From an uncultured Burkholderiales bacterium (GTDB lineage: Bacteria > Pseudomonadota > Gammaproteobacteria > Burkholderiales > Burkholderiaceae_C): 64,000 nt of DNA. Under the pieces are notes generated by a model that was given only the letters and a program-made list of their open reading frames with translations, did no database searches and was not told where the DNA came from. Location: assembly GCA_903932865.1 (NCBI GenBank), contig CAIZHQ010000021.1, positions 16,903-80,902 on the forward strand, given 5' to 3'. Shown one piece after another: positions 8,896-18,727 of the stretch (its first letter is position 1; every line of letters begins with the position of its first letter). The translations under genes and the position numbers were made by a program.

Positions 8896-10251
8896 TCAGA
8901 CTTTCACGACCAAAGGCACCACGCCATCGGACAAAGTGGCCTGAACGCTCTGTCCGGGCTGAAATTGCCCGGTATGGATCAGGGCTTGGCCCTTGTCATC
9001 ACTCAGCCAGGCATAACCGCGCTCAAGCACCTGACGCGGGTCCACCGACGACAAACGCAAAGCGGCCCGCTCCAGACGCTGGGCGCGTTGCGGCACCTGC
9101 TGAGCCCGGTTGAAACCCAAACGGTCGCTCAGACGCTCCAACTGGTGACCCTGCGCCATGAATTGACTTCGCACGCCCGTCTGCAAACGACCGGCCAACC
9201 GGTCCAGCCACTGGTTGTGCTGGACCAGCAAGGCTTGTGGGCGGCCCAGCCGTGACGCCACCGCATTCAGACGCTGGCTCTGGCGCTCTTGCTGACGGAC
9301 CAAACCCACAGTCAACCGCGCCGCCACCGCGTCCAAACGTTGTGCCTGCCGGTCTTGTTGGCGAATCAAACCCCGGCCTAAGCGGTGCTCCAGCACCGAC
9401 AGGGCTTCGAGGCCCACTCCCCGGTCTGTCGCCGCCATCTCGGCCGCAGCCGTAGGCGTCGGGGCGCGCACGTCGGCCACAAAGTCGGCGATGGTGAAGT
9501 CGGTCTCGTGCCCAACGCCGCAAATCAGCGGCACAGGACTCTGGGCGATCACCCGGGCCAGGTTTTCGTCGTTGAACGACCACAGATCCTCCATCGAGCC
9601 ACCACCGCGCACCAGCAGAATCACGTCGACGGGCGGGCACAGCGGGTTGTCTTCGGCCGTGAGGGAGTACATGTTTTGCAAGGCCAACGCCAACGTGGCC
9701 GCAGCCCCTGCGCCCTGCACCAAGGCCGGGGCCATCAACACCGGAATGTGTGGCACGCGCCGCTGCAAGGCGGTCATCACGTCGTGCCAAGCGGCCGCCC
9801 CCAGAGAGGTCACCACCCCAATGGCGCGCGGTTGAGCGGGCAATTCTCGCTTTTGGGCCGGATCAAACAGGCCCTCGGCTTCGAGCTTGGCCTTGAGGCG
9901 CAAAAACTGCTCAAAAAGTGCACCCTGCCCTGCACGCTCCATGGATTCGACGATCAACTGCAAATCGCCTCGTGCTTCATAAACACCCAAGCGGCCCCGC
10001 ACCTCCACCAGTTCGCCATCGCGTGGTGCAAAGTCCATCAAACTGGCAGCACGCCGAAACATGGCGCAGCGGATCTGACCCGTGTCGTCCTTGATCGAAA
10101 AATAACAATGACCGCTGGCCGCGCGCGAAAAGCCCGAAATTTCACCGCGCACGCTGACCGGGTTGAACTGGGCATCCAGGGCATCGGCCACGGCTCGGCA
10201 CAAAGCTGAAACGGTCCAAGCGCGTGAAGGGGGCATCTCTGGAGGGCTCAT
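8896..10251 (-). CDS. xseA: Exodeoxyribonuclease VII large subunit
   Basis: Catalytic subunit of ExoVII, which degrades single-stranded DNA to oligonucleotides in repair. It has 451 residues: an N-terminal OB fold (VRGEISGFSRAASGHCYFSIKDDTGQIRCAMF), then the catalytic core (GVVTSLGAAAWHDV, LLVRGGGSMEDLWSFNDENLARVI, PLICGVGHETDFTIADFVADVRAPTPTAAAE), then a long coiled coil made of near-repeats (RQQDRQAQRLDAVAARL, RQQERQSQRLNAVASRL). The repeat helices are typical of XseA and bind the small subunit XseB, which is not in this window. It is divergent from exbB across a 349-bp gap. Confidence 0.97.
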   Translation of the reverse strand: MSPPEMPPSRAWTVSALCRAVADALDAQFNPVSVRGEISGFSRAASGHCYFSIKDDTGQIRCAMFRRAASLMDFAPRDGELVEVRGRLGVYEARGDLQLIVESMERAGQGALFEQFLRLKAKLEAEGLFDPAQKRELPAQPRAIGVVTSLGAAAWHDVMTALQRRVPHIPVLMAPALVQGAGAAATLALALQNMYSLTAEDNPLCPPVDVILLVRGGGSMEDLWSFNDENLARVIAQSPVPLICGVGHETDFTIADFVADVRAPTPTAAAEMAATDRGVGLEALSVLEHRLGRGLIRQQDRQAQRLDAVAARLTVGLVRQQERQSQRLNAVASRLGRPQALLVQHNQWLDRLAGRLQTGVRSQFMAQGHQLERLSDRLGFNRAQQVPQRAQRLERAALRLSSVDPRQVLERGYAWLSDDKGQALIHTGQFQPGQSVQATLSDGVVPLVVKV

Positions 10252-10600
10252 GCCCTGGATTGTCCTACAAGCTGCAGAGCCAACAACAAGTGCGTCTCCT
10301 GCCAGTCATCCACAGACAAGATCGAGGCTCACAACAATGCAAAACGGTCAACACTCTGGTTTGCCAAAAAAACATCCGCCTTTTATTCAGTTTTTTTTGA
10401 TCAATAGGACCATGAATAATCCATGTTCATCAAAAATAATGAAAAAACACAGGCATACCCGGGCTTCTCCACACAGTTATCCACAGCCCATTCAAGCGAT
10501 GGGGTGCCCGTTGGCTGGGTGCGCGCAGGGGGCTTGAGGCGCTTGTCATCGTCCATAATGACGCTCTTTTGACACTTTGCCTCCCAAAGAAGGAACAGTT
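10252..10600. other. Intergenic region between divergent xseA and exbB
   Basis: A gene-free 349-bp stretch that must hold both promoters. Its middle (about 10378-10450) is the most AT-rich part, with long T- and A-runs. It also holds a perfect DnaA box and two near matches (TCATCCACA at 10306, TTCTCCACA at 10465). No credible coding sequence was found in it; the short frames lack a ribosome-binding site. Confidence 0.7.
10477..10485 (+). promoter_or_regulatory. Perfect DnaA-box sequence TTATCCACA upstream of exbB
   Basis: Exact match to the DnaA-box consensus TTATNCACA, 116 bp before the exbB start and next to AT-rich DNA. It could be a DnaA-responsive regulatory or titration site, or chance. 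There is no dnaA/dnaN/gyrB or rpmH nearby to support an origin. Confidence 0.4.
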
Positions 10601-11218
10601 TTGTCATCCCTCATTCAAGCCGCTGGATGGCCGATCTGGCCGCTGATCTTGTGCTCTGTTTTGGCATTGGCCTTGATCCTGGAGCGACTGTTTCAGCTGC
10701 GCGAGCACAAAGTCATTCCCCCACGAACGCTGGAACAGGCTATTGACATCACGCGAAGCGGTATTGCGCCCGAAGAAGCCATCTTGTTGCTTGAAAAAAA
10801 TGGCGTTTTAGGTCCAGTTCTGGCCAGCGGACTGCGCTGCCTGCAAAACAATCCTGTCGCCTCGGATGAAGACATCCGGGCGCATATGGAAATGGCAGGC
10901 CGTTTGGCCGGTCAACAACTGGAGCGTTATCTGACGGCCCTGGGAACCATTGCGTCAGCAGCCCCCTTGATGGGCTTGCTCGGGACCGTCATGGGGATGA
11001 TCGAAATTTTCGCGGCCCAAACTGCTGGCAGCAGTCAACCGGCCCAACTGGCCTACGGTATCTCCGTGGCGCTGTACAACACCGCATTTGGCTTGATCGT
11101 GGCCATTCCAGCACTGATGTTTTGGCGCTACTTCAGAACACGGGTGGACAATATGCTGTTGTCGATGGAGGTGGCCAGCGAACAATTTGCCCGCCACTTG
11201 GCCCAACTTCGCCACTGA
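10601..11218 (+). CDS. exbB: MotA/TolQ/ExbB-family proton channel protein
   Basis: Inner-membrane proton channel subunit that works with ExbD to energise TonB-dependent (or Tol-like) outer-membrane processes. The first transmembrane helix is WPIWPLILCSVLALALILERLF; the TolQ/ExbB core has LTALGTIASAAPLMGLLGTVMGMI and a third helix AYGISVALYNTAFGLIVAIPALMFW. The start is taken as TTG at 10601, because AAGAAGGA sits 6 nt before it and family members begin with this LIQAAGWPIWPLIL segment; this gives 205 residues. The exbD gene follows after 11 bp, then lpxK and other lipid A/KDO genes, an order that suggests one envelope operon. Confidence 0.92.
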   Translation: MSSLIQAAGWPIWPLILCSVLALALILERLFQLREHKVIPPRTLEQAIDITRSGIAPEEAILLLEKNGVLGPVLASGLRCLQNNPVASDEDIRAHMEMAGRLAGQQLERYLTALGTIASAAPLMGLLGTVMGMIEIFAAQTAGSSQPAQLAYGISVALYNTAFGLIVAIPALMFWRYFRTRVDNMLLSMEVASEQFARHLAQLRH

Positions 11219-11229
11219 ACGAGTCCGAT

Positions 11230-11652
11230 GTGAACTTTCGCAAACGCACCCCCTCGGCCGAGCCCGAGATCAACCTCATTCCCTTCATCGATGTTTTGTT
11301 GGTGGTGCTCATCTTTTTGATGCTCACCACTACATGGTCTCGCCTGACCGAAATCAACATGACTTTGCCCTTGGCGGATGCCCAAGAGCAAAAAGATCGG
11401 CCCCAGCAGATTGTGCTCACGGTCAGTGCGCAAGGCCAATATGCTGTGAACAAATCCCCCATTGATGGCACCTCGGTGGGCGCTTTGGCTGCCGTTTTGA
11501 GGCCATTGGCCGCCCAAAAAGTGAGCTTGGTGATCAGCGCTGACGCTCAGGCCAGTCACCAATCGGTGGTCAATGCCATGGAAGCGGCTCGCCGCACCGG
11601 TCTGTCGCAAATCACCTTCGCCACCCAATCTTCCGAGTCCTCGGGCTCCTGA
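11230..11652 (+). CDS. exbD: ExbD/TolR-family biopolymer transport protein
   Basis: Partner of ExbB: one N-terminal membrane helix (INLIPFIDVLLVVLIFLMLTT) with the conserved proton-carrying Asp in PFIDVLLVVLIF, then a periplasmic domain (QIVLTVSAQGQYAVN, VSLVISADAQASHQSVV). The start is GTG at 11230 (VNFRKRTPSAEPEINLIPF), giving 140 residues, the usual length. The frame upstream overlaps exbB and is not used. The stop is 5 bp before lpxK, so translation is probably coupled. Confidence 0.93.
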   Translation: MNFRKRTPSAEPEINLIPFIDVLLVVLIFLMLTTTWSRLTEINMTLPLADAQEQKDRPQQIVLTVSAQGQYAVNKSPIDGTSVGALAAVLRPLAAQKVSLVISADAQASHQSVVNAMEAARRTGLSQITFATQSSESSGS

Positions 11653-11657
11653 CACCC

Positions 11658-12650
11658 ATGCGCCTGTCCACCTGGCTGCACCAGCAATTGCCAAGGATCT
11701 GGACTTCTCGGGGTTGGATCGCCTGGCTGCTGCTTCCCTTTGCCCTGATCCATGCCGCTTTGCTGTGGGCCCGAGCTTTGCTCTGGCGCTGGGGCTGGCG
11801 TCAAGCGCAGCGTCTGCCGGTGCCGGTGATTGTGGTGGGCAATGTGGTGGCCGGCGGTGCCGGCAAAACCCCACTCACCATCGCCATGGTGAAACATCTG
11901 CAGCAGCAAGGCTGGAAAGCAGGTGTGATTTCACGCGGCCACGGCCGCCTGTTCGATGACATCCGTGCCGTATTGCCCGACAGCTTGCCCAAAGAGGTGG
12001 GGGATGAGCCCTTGCTGATCCATCAAAAGACCGGTGCCCCCGTGTGGGTGGCGACCCTGCGTGCCGAAGCCGGGCGAGCCTTGTTACAAGCGCACCCTGA
12101 GGTCAATATTTTGGTGTGCGACGACGGTCTGCAGCACTGGGCCTTGGCTCGGGACCTGGAAATCTGCGTCATGGACGATCGCGGCGTGGGCAACGGCTGG
12201 CTGCTGCCGGCCGGGCCTTTGCGCGAGCTCTGGCCCCGATCGGTGGACTTGCTGCTGCACACCGGCGCCAATGGCTTGCCGGGCGGCTTTCAAGCGCAGC
12301 GTCAATTGGCCCCACTGGCGCATGACGCTCAAGGCCGCAGCCTGGCTTTGTCCAGTCTGATGGGTCAGCCCGTCGATGCAGTCGCCGGTCTGGCACGTCC
12401 CGAGGCATTTTTTGCCATGCTGCGTGCAGCCGGTTTGCAACTGAACCAGACCACCGCCTTGCCCGACCATTTTGACTACGCACACGGGTCTCCAACGCCA
12501 TCAGATCGCTTTTTGCTGTGCACAGAAAAGGACGCGGTCAAACTCTGGCGGCACCAGCCTGAGGCCTTGGCCGTGCCCTTGGTGCTGACGCCCGAATCCG
12601 CGTTCTGGCAGGCGTTGGACAAGCGCCTGACTGAAAAACCGTTTCGCTGA
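11658..12650 (+). CDS. lpxK: Tetraacyldisaccharide 4'-kinase
   Basis: Phosphorylates the 4' position of the lipid A disaccharide precursor at the inner membrane. Its 330 residues have an N-terminal membrane-associating helix ([20 protein letters not shown]), a P-loop [16 protein letters not shown] near residue 60, VISRGHGR, the [20 protein letters not shown] block with the conserved DDGxQH, and LPAGPLREL. The downstream neighbours (Trm112-like, kdsB) recur beside lpxK in proteobacteria. Confidence 0.96.
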   Translation: MRLSTWLHQQLPRIWTSRGWIAWLLLPFALIHAALLWARALLWRWGWRQAQRLPVPVIVVGNVVAGGAGKTPLTIAMVKHLQQQGWKAGVISRGHGRLFDDIRAVLPDSLPKEVGDEPLLIHQKTGAPVWVATLRAEAGRALLQAHPEVNILVCDDGLQHWALARDLEICVMDDRGVGNGWLLPAGPLRELWPRSVDLLLHTGANGLPGGFQAQRQLAPLAHDAQGRSLALSSLMGQPVDAVAGLARPEAFFAMLRAAGLQLNQTTALPDHFDYAHGSPTPSDRFLLCTEKDAVKLWRHQPEALAVPLVLTPESAFWQALDKRLTEKPFR

Positions 12651-12712
12651 AACGACCCGACTGGCCTGGCCACAACGCTGCCCGGCTTGTCTTGCGCCGT
12701 TATCATTGCCCC

Positions 12713-12919
12713 ATGGACACCAAACTGCTTGAACTGCTGGTCTGCCCAGTCACCAAAGGACCGCTCGATTTTGACCGCGAGACCCAGGAGCTGCTCTCGC
12801 GCAGCGCTCGCCTGGCTTATCCCGTGCGCAAGGGCATTCCCATCCTGCTCGAAAACGAAGCGCGCACCTTGAGTGACGAGGAAATCGAGAAGCTGGCTGC
12901 TGTGCGTCCCCCGCTCTGA
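12713..12919 (+). CDS. Trm112/YcaR-family protein
   Basis: A 68-residue protein of the UPF0434/Trm112 family: [18 protein letters not shown] at the N-terminus, then [18 protein letters not shown], the family signature. Eukaryotic Trm112 activates methyltransferases; the bacterial role is not settled. Only one Cys remains (Cys in [10 protein letters not shown]), so a zinc ribbon is unlikely here. It lies between lpxK and kdsB with a 10-bp gap to kdsB, its usual position. Confidence 0.92.
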   Translation: MDTKLLELLVCPVTKGPLDFDRETQELLSRSARLAYPVRKGIPILLENEARTLSDEEIEKLAAVRPPL

Positions 12920-12929
12920 AAGCCCACGC

Positions 12930-13733
12930 ATGCGGCAGACCCTTCCCGACGGCAACTTCAGCGTCCTGATTCCCGCGCGCATGGCGTCCAGTCGCCTGCC
13001 CGGCAAACCCCTGGCGGACATCGCCGGACTGCCCATGGTCGTGCGGGTGGCACAGCGCGCCATGCTGTCGAATGCACGTCAAGTGGTGGTGGCCGCCGAT
13101 GACGAACGCATCGTGGCCGCTTGCGCAGCCCACGGTGTGCAGGCCCTTTTGACCCGCCAGGACCACGTCAGCGGCAGCGACCGTCTGGCCCAGGCCTGCC
13201 AGTTGCTGGGCCTCAGTCATGAGGCCGTGGTGGTCAACGTGCAAGGCGACGAGCCGCTCATCGAGCCCACACTCATTGACCAGGTGGCGCAGCTGCTCAT
13301 CGATCGGCCTGAAGCCAGCATGAGCACAGCCGCCAACACCATCACCCTGCTGGCCGACTTTTGTAACCCGAATGTGGTCAAAGTGGTCACGGACGCCCGC
13401 CAGATGGCGCTTTATTTCAGCCGCGCACCCATTCCCTGGTGGCGCGATGGGCAAAGGGCCGTTGATAACTTGGGCAAGGACCCCGAACCCTTCACCCAAC
13501 TGCCCAGCCCGCCCCCCCTGCGACATGTGGGCATTTACGCCTACCGGGCTGGTTTTCTGGCCCACTTCCCTCAACTGCCTCCCGCCCCCATGGAGCAGCT
13601 GGAATCTCTGGAACAGCTGCGCGCCCTGTGGCACGGTCACCGCATTGCCGTTTACACCACCGACCAGGCCCCGGGCCCGGGAGTGGACACCCCAGAAGAC
13701 TTGGAACGCGTTCGCGCCATGCTCGGGGCGTAA
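12930..13733 (+). CDS. kdsB: 3-deoxy-manno-octulosonate cytidylyltransferase
   Basis: Activates KDO to CMP-KDO for lipopolysaccharide inner-core assembly. The 267 residues contain [20 protein letters not shown] (CTP-binding loop), [32 protein letters not shown] and [20 protein letters not shown], all typical. ATG at 12930 is chosen, 10 bp after the Trm112 gene; the open frame further upstream is overlap with that gene. An insert-like stretch ([21 protein letters not shown]) precedes HVGIYAYR, as in other Burkholderiales. Confidence 0.96.
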   Translation: MRQTLPDGNFSVLIPARMASSRLPGKPLADIAGLPMVVRVAQRAMLSNARQVVVAADDERIVAACAAHGVQALLTRQDHVSGSDRLAQACQLLGLSHEAVVVNVQGDEPLIEPTLIDQVAQLLIDRPEASMSTAANTITLLADFCNPNVVKVVTDARQMALYFSRAPIPWWRDGQRAVDNLGKDPEPFTQLPSPPPLRHVGIYAYRAGFLAHFPQLPPAPMEQLESLEQLRALWHGHRIAVYTTDQAPGPGVDTPEDLERVRAMLGA

Positions 13734-13808
13734 GCCCAGATTGCGCCTCGCGTGATATTCTCGCCTCAGTTGTCAGCCACGCCACGGGTCCCATCGAGAC
13801 CCGGCTGA

Positions 13809-14498
<690 letters not shown>

Positions 14499-14533
14499 GC
14501 GGCCTCTCGCAGCAACGGGCTGCACCCACGCCA

Positions 14534-14556
14534 CAAGCCCCTTTTCAGGGGCTTTG
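14534..14556 (+). terminator. Rho-independent terminator after adk
   Basis: A stem CAAGCCCCT / AGGGGCTTTG with TTTC loop followed by TTGTTG, 36 bp past the adk stop. The T-run is short but the stem is strong. Confidence 0.8.
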
Positions 14557-14812
14557 TTGTTGGCGGACGACACATCGCGCTCTGAGCACATCGGCTTTCT
14601 GGGCGCTGTGTCGAGCTGATCAGGCACAGTGACTTACAACGGTGGTCGAGCGTGAAAGACCCTCGTTGCGTCCACAACGGCTTCGAGTTGGCCTCGCCAC
14701 TGCAGGTCCAATTTCAGACTTTTTCTCTTGGCAAGCTTGCACAAACAAAGAAACTGTTTAAAAATACAGTCACTGGATGAAAAAACAGCCCAACCCTCAC
14801 CAGGAGACCACC
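14557..14812 (+). promoter_or_regulatory. lexA upstream region
   Basis: Gene-free DNA between the adk terminator and lexA. A possible promoter is TTGCAC at 14737 with a TAAAAA-like -10 at 14759 (16-nt spacing); the -10 would be buried in the SOS box, as expected for LexA autorepression. Nothing else was recognised in the first 170 bp. Confidence 0.55.
14754..14769. promoter_or_regulatory. SOS (LexA) box
   Basis: CTGT, eight A/T-only bases, then ACAG: a perfect match to the CTGT-N8-ACAG LexA operator. It lies 44 bp before the lexA start, so LexA represses its own gene. No second perfect box was noticed in the window. Confidence 0.93.
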
Positions 14813-15484
14813 ATGACCGACAGCCCCAAGCTCACCGCCCGCCAACAAGAAATTCTGGAACTGATCCAGAACACCATCGCCAACACAGGCGCTCCGCCAA
14901 CCCGCGCCGAAATCGCCAGCGTTCTGGGTTTCAAATCACCCAACGCCGCAGAAGAGCACCTCAAGGCCCTCGCACGCAAAGGCGCGATCGAGTTGGTCAG
15001 CGGCACCTCGCGCGGCATTCGCCTCAAAGGCAGCTCGCGCAGCAACTCACGCGCACCTGCTGATTTGTTCAGCCTCAGCCTGCCCGGGCTGGGTCAGCTG
15101 TGTCTGCCCTTGGTGGGGCGTGTGGCTGCGGGCTCGCCCATCCTGGCGCAAGAACACGTCGACCGCACCTACCAACTCGAAAGCAGCCTGTTTGCCCAGC
15201 AACCCGACTATCTGCTGCGGGTGCGTGGCATGTCCATGCGGGATGCGGGGATCATGGACGGCGACTTGTTGGCCGTCAAATCCACCAAGGAAGTGCGCAA
15301 CGGCCAGATCGTGGTAGCCCGCCTGGGTGAAGAGGTCACGGTCAAACGTCTGCACAAAACCGCCTCCGGCATCGAACTGCTGCCCGAAAACCCCGACTAC
15401 CCGACCATTGTGGTGCACCCCGGAGAGCCTTTTGACATTGAAGGCCTGGCCGTGGGCCTGATCCGCAACAGCTTCGTGATGTGA
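14813..15484 (+). CDS. lexA: LexA repressor
   Basis: SOS-response repressor that cleaves itself when RecA is activated. The N-terminal winged helix ([47 protein letters not shown]) binds the operator. The S24 peptidase half has the Ala-Gly cleavage site in GRVAAGSPI, the catalytic Ser in GMSMRDAGI and the catalytic Lys in DLLAVKST. Length is 223 residues. ATG at 14813 is chosen because AGGAG lies 6 nt upstream and homologues begin here; an earlier Met at 14777 would overlap the operator region. A small conserved gene lies about 110 bp downstream. Confidence 0.97.
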   Translation: MTDSPKLTARQQEILELIQNTIANTGAPPTRAEIASVLGFKSPNAAEEHLKALARKGAIELVSGTSRGIRLKGSSRSNSRAPADLFSLSLPGLGQLCLPLVGRVAAGSPILAQEHVDRTYQLESSLFAQQPDYLLRVRGMSMRDAGIMDGDLLAVKSTKEVRNGQIVVARLGEEVTVKRLHKTASGIELLPENPDYPTIVVHPGEPFDIEGLAVGLIRNSFVM

Positions 15485-15596
15485 CATTTTTCAGTCGCGG
15501 CCTCAGGTGGCGGGCGCTGTTCATCAGCCCTGAAGCCAACGACTTTCTTCATCAATCCTGCCTGTGTCCAACCTCCATGCTATTGAAAGGTTTCAC

Positions 15597-15920
15597 ATGG
15601 GAATCGCTCTGCTTGCCCTCTCAGGTCTGTTCAAGAACCTGCCCGCCTTCGCCACCGGCACCCCAGTGCAGGTTTTGTCCAAAAGACAGCCTGTCCGCAT
15701 GCACCCCGAATGGGCCATTCGGCCCACACCTTGTGCCACGCCATCCCACGTCAAGACGCCCGTGACCCAACGCCAACCCAGCCTGCGCGTCCTGCGTGTC
15801 CACGAATGTGGTCAAAACTCCCCCGGTGCCGGCCGCATGGTGATCTCCGGACGCATGGCCGACGTCTGCGCCGAGCTCGATCGACTCGTCGCCTTGGAAG
15901 CGCGACACCGCCCTTCCTAA
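15597..15920 (+). CDS. Conserved small protein downstream of lexA, function unknown
   Basis: A protein of 107 residues starting at ATG 15597, with GAAAGG 6 nt upstream. The N-terminus is hydrophobic (MGIALLALSGLFKNLP), the middle is Pro/Thr/Arg-rich and low in complexity, and the C-terminal block (LRVLRVHECGQNSPGAGRMV then ISGRMADVCAELDRLVALEA) looks conserved and partly helical with two Cys. From memory, similar C-terminal blocks occur in unnamed Comamonadaceae proteins near lexA. There is no recognised domain. It may be co-transcribed with lexA, since no terminator separates them. Confidence 0.7.
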   Translation: MGIALLALSGLFKNLPAFATGTPVQVLSKRQPVRMHPEWAIRPTPCATPSHVKTPVTQRQPSLRVLRVHECGQNSPGAGRMVISGRMADVCAELDRLVALEARHRPS

Positions 15921-16061
15921 CTTATGGCGGGCTTGTGCCCTCAAACACCCCCCGGGATTCCGTTGGGGTTTGCAGTGGCACAAAGCGACTTGCCGCCGCA
16001 TGCGTTAAAGCATCACCGATATGTGCCTGACTGGCGCCAGTCAGGCACGTGACAAGGCACA

Positions 16062-17078
16062 ATGTCGAGCATGAACATTGTGATCCTTGACGACTACCAG
16101 GATGTCGTGCGCAAACTCGACTGCGCAGCCAAACTCGAGAACTACCCTGCCAAGGTCTATACCAACACGGTCAAAGGCATTGGCCAGCTGTCCGTTCGGC
16201 TCAAAGACGCCGATGTGATTGTCTTGATCCGCGAACGCACAGGGCTCAACCGCGCCCTGATCGAGAAGCTGCCCCGACTCAAAATGATTGCCCAAACCGG
16301 CCGCGTGAGCAGCCACATCGACTTGGCGGCCTGCACCGAGCGAGGCGTGGCCGTGGCCGAAGGTGTGGGCTCGCCCATTGCCCCTGCTGAACTCACCTGG
16401 GCTCTGGTCATGGCGGCCACGAGAAGGTTGCCTCAATACATCAGCAACCTCAAGCACGGTGCATGGCAGCAATCGGGCCTCAAAGCCAGCTCGATGCCGG
16501 TCAACTTTGGGCTGGGCACGGTGCTTAAAGGTAAAACCCTGGGCATCTGGGGCTACGGGAAAATAGGCCAACTGGTTGCGGGGTTCGGCAAAGCTTTCGG
16601 CATGCATGTGCAGGTCTGGGGCAGCGACGAATCACGCGTGCGCGCGGTCAAAGACGGGTATGCCGCTGCCACCAGTCGGGAAGCTTTTTTTCAGAACGCG
16701 GATGTGCTGACCTTGCACCTCAGGTTGGATGAGGCGACTACCGGCATCGTCACCAGCGATGACTTGGGGTTCATGAAACCCACGGCCTTGCTGGTCAACA
16801 CCTCGCGTGCCGAACTGATCGAAACCAATGCCTTGATCGGAGCACTCAACCGGGGTCGACCCGGTATGGCCGCAGTCGACGTGTTTGAATCCGAGCCGAT
16901 TTTGCAAGGCTCAGCCTTGCTGCGGCTCGAGAACTGCATTTGCACGCCCCACATCGGCTATGTCGAAAAAGACAGTTATGAACTGTATTTCGGCTCAGCG
17001 TTTGACAACGTCGTCAACTTCATCAAAGGCACGCCTACCAACATCGTCAATCCGGGCGCCTTGCAGGTTCGTCGCTGA
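16062..17078 (+). CDS. D-2-hydroxyacid dehydrogenase family protein
   Basis: NAD(P)-dependent 2-hydroxyacid dehydrogenase of 338 residues (337 to 335 depending on start; a second Met lies at 16071). The Rossmann motif is LGIWGYGKIGQLVAGFG; the catalytic triad positions are present: Arg in LLVNTSRAEL, Glu in VDVFESEP and His in CTPHIGYVE. It resembles the glycerate/phosphoglycerate dehydrogenase group. The substrate is unknown. It precedes the 3-hydroxyacyl-CoA dehydrogenase by 128 bp and has the same direction, but a functional link is inference only. Confidence 0.88.
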   Translation: MSSMNIVILDDYQDVVRKLDCAAKLENYPAKVYTNTVKGIGQLSVRLKDADVIVLIRERTGLNRALIEKLPRLKMIAQTGRVSSHIDLAACTERGVAVAEGVGSPIAPAELTWALVMAATRRLPQYISNLKHGAWQQSGLKASSMPVNFGLGTVLKGKTLGIWGYGKIGQLVAGFGKAFGMHVQVWGSDESRVRAVKDGYAAATSREAFFQNADVLTLHLRLDEATTGIVTSDDLGFMKPTALLVNTSRAELIETNALIGALNRGRPGMAAVDVFESEPILQGSALLRLENCICTPHIGYVEKDSYELYFGSAFDNVVNFIKGTPTNIVNPGALQVRR

Positions 17079-17206
17079 ACAGCCTGGCCCAAGTCGCCAT
17101 AACAGAAGACATAATCGGCGCTTGCCGTCCGGCTTACCTGTCCACTCGCCCAGCGATTCAACACGTTTTTTGACCCGGCCTAGCGCCTTGTATCCATACT
17201 TTCAAC

Positions 17207-18727
17207 ATGACTCTCGCATTTTCCAAAGTTGCCATCATCGGCGCCGGCGCCATGGGCCGGGGCATTGCCCAAATCGCCGCGCAAGCCGGCAGCCAGGTCT
17301 GGCTGTACGACACGCAAGCCGATGCCATTCAAAAAGCCCGCGATGTGGTGTTCCAACAGTGGGACAAATTGCAAGAAAAAGGCCGCTTGAGCGCCGAAGC
17401 CGTAGCCGGACACAAAAGCCGTCTGCTTGGCGCTGCCAGCCTGCAAGACTTGGCCGATTGCGAATTGGTGGTCGAAGCCATCGTCGAAAGGCTCGACATC
17501 AAGAAAAGTCTGTTCACCGATCTGGAAAAAGTACTGTCATCCAACGCCATATTGGTCACCAACACCTCCTCGCTCTCAGTCACGGCGATTGCCGCCGCCT
17601 TGCAGCGGCCAGCCCAGTTTGCGGGCTACCACTTCTTCAACCCAGTACCTCTGATGAAGGTGGTGGAGGTGATTGCGGGCCTCAAAACAGACCCCGCTGT
17701 GTGCCAACGCCTGACCAACTTTGCCCGCCAGATGGGCCACACTCCGGTGCAGGCGCAAGACACACCCGGCTTCATCGTCAACCACGCCGGACGGGGTTAC
17801 GGCACCGAAGCGCTGCGCATTGTGAGCGAAGGCATTGCCGATTTCGCCACCATCGACCGCATCCTGCGCGATCAAGTGGGCTTCAAACTTGGTCCCTTCG
17901 AGCTGTTTGACCTGACGGCCCTGGACGTGTCGCACCACGTCATTGAAGCGATCTACCACCAGTACTACGAAGAACCACGCTACCGCCCCAACGTGATCAC
18001 CGCCCAGCGCCTGGCCGGTGGCGTGGTTGGCAAAAAAGTCGGCGAAGGCTTCTACAAATACGTCGATGGCGCAGCGCAAGTGCCGGCCGAGCCACCCGTT
18101 CCCGTGGTGGACAACATCCCACCCCTGTGGGTCTCGACCCGAGCAGCCCGCCGCATGGAATTGCTGCAGCTGCTCAAAGACCTGGGCGCCCAAATCGAAA
18201 CCGGTGCATCGCCCTCACCCGATGCGCTGACGCTCGTCGCGCCGCTGGGCTTTGACATCACCACCGTGGCCGTGGTGGAGCGCTTGGACCCAGCCCGCAC
18301 CGTCGGTATCGACATGCTGTTCGAGGACACTTCCACCAAGCGGCGCGTGCTGGCCACCAATCCGGCCACGCGCACAGACATGCGCGATGCGGCGCACGCC
18401 TTGTTTGCCCGAGACGGCAAAGCCGTCTCGGTCATCCGCGACAGTGGCGGTTTTGTCACGCAACGCGTGGTGGCGTCCATTGTCAACATCGCGTCCGACA
18501 TGTGCCAGCAACGTATCTGTAGCCCGCAAGACCTGGAAACCGCCGTCACTCTGGGCCTGGCCTACCCCATGGGGCCCTTGGCCATGGGCAACCGCTTGGG
18601 TCCCGACAGCATCCTGGAAGTGCTGTTCAACCTCCAAACGGTTTATGGTGACCCCCGTTATCGCCCCAGCCCGTGGTTGCGCCGCCGTGGTGCAATTGGC
18701 CTGTCCTTGATGCACACGGAAGAATAA
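17207..18727 (+). CDS. 3-hydroxyacyl-CoA dehydrogenase (PaaH/PaaC-like)
   Basis: NAD-dependent dehydrogenase of 506 residues with a duplicated C-terminal helical domain. The Rossmann motif VAIIGAGAMGRGIAQIAAQAG is at the N-terminus; VVEAIVERLDIKKSLF, NTSSLSVTAIA, GYHFFNPVPLMKVVEVI (catalytic His in the HFFNPV block) and TPGFIVNHAGRGY follow. The second half (from about residue 300) repeats RDSGGFVTQRVVASIVN and GLAYPMGPLAMGNRLG. This two-domain form occurs in phenylacetate (3-hydroxyadipyl-CoA) and general beta-oxidation. There are no other paa genes here, so a broader acyl-CoA role is as likely. It is followed by a 41-bp repeat array and an enoyl-CoA hydratase. Confidence 0.9.
   Translation: MTLAFSKVAIIGAGAMGRGIAQIAAQAGSQVWLYDTQADAIQKARDVVFQQWDKLQEKGRLSAEAVAGHKSRLLGAASLQDLADCELVVEAIVERLDIKKSLFTDLEKVLSSNAILVTNTSSLSVTAIAAALQRPAQFAGYHFFNPVPLMKVVEVIAGLKTDPAVCQRLTNFARQMGHTPVQAQDTPGFIVNHAGRGYGTEALRIVSEGIADFATIDRILRDQVGFKLGPFELFDLTALDVSHHVIEAIYHQYYEEPRYRPNVITAQRLAGGVVGKKVGEGFYKYVDGAAQVPAEPPVPVVDNIPPLWVSTRAARRMELLQLLKDLGAQIETGASPSPDALTLVAPLGFDITTVAVVERLDPARTVGIDMLFEDTSTKRRVLATNPATRTDMRDAAHALFARDGKAVSVIRDSGGFVTQRVVASIVNIASDMCQQRICSPQDLETAVTLGLAYPMGPLAMGNRLGPDSILEVLFNLQTVYGDPRYRPSPWLRRRGAIGLSLMHTEE

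Noticed and set aside
10252..10600. Replication origin (oriC)
   Set aside because: DnaA boxes and AT-rich DNA are present but only one box is perfect and no dnaA, dnaN, gyrB or rpmH is nearby.
17207..18727. Calling this paaH and the locus a phenylacetate cluster
   Set aside because: No paaA-E, paaK or other paa genes are present; general beta-oxidation fits equally.
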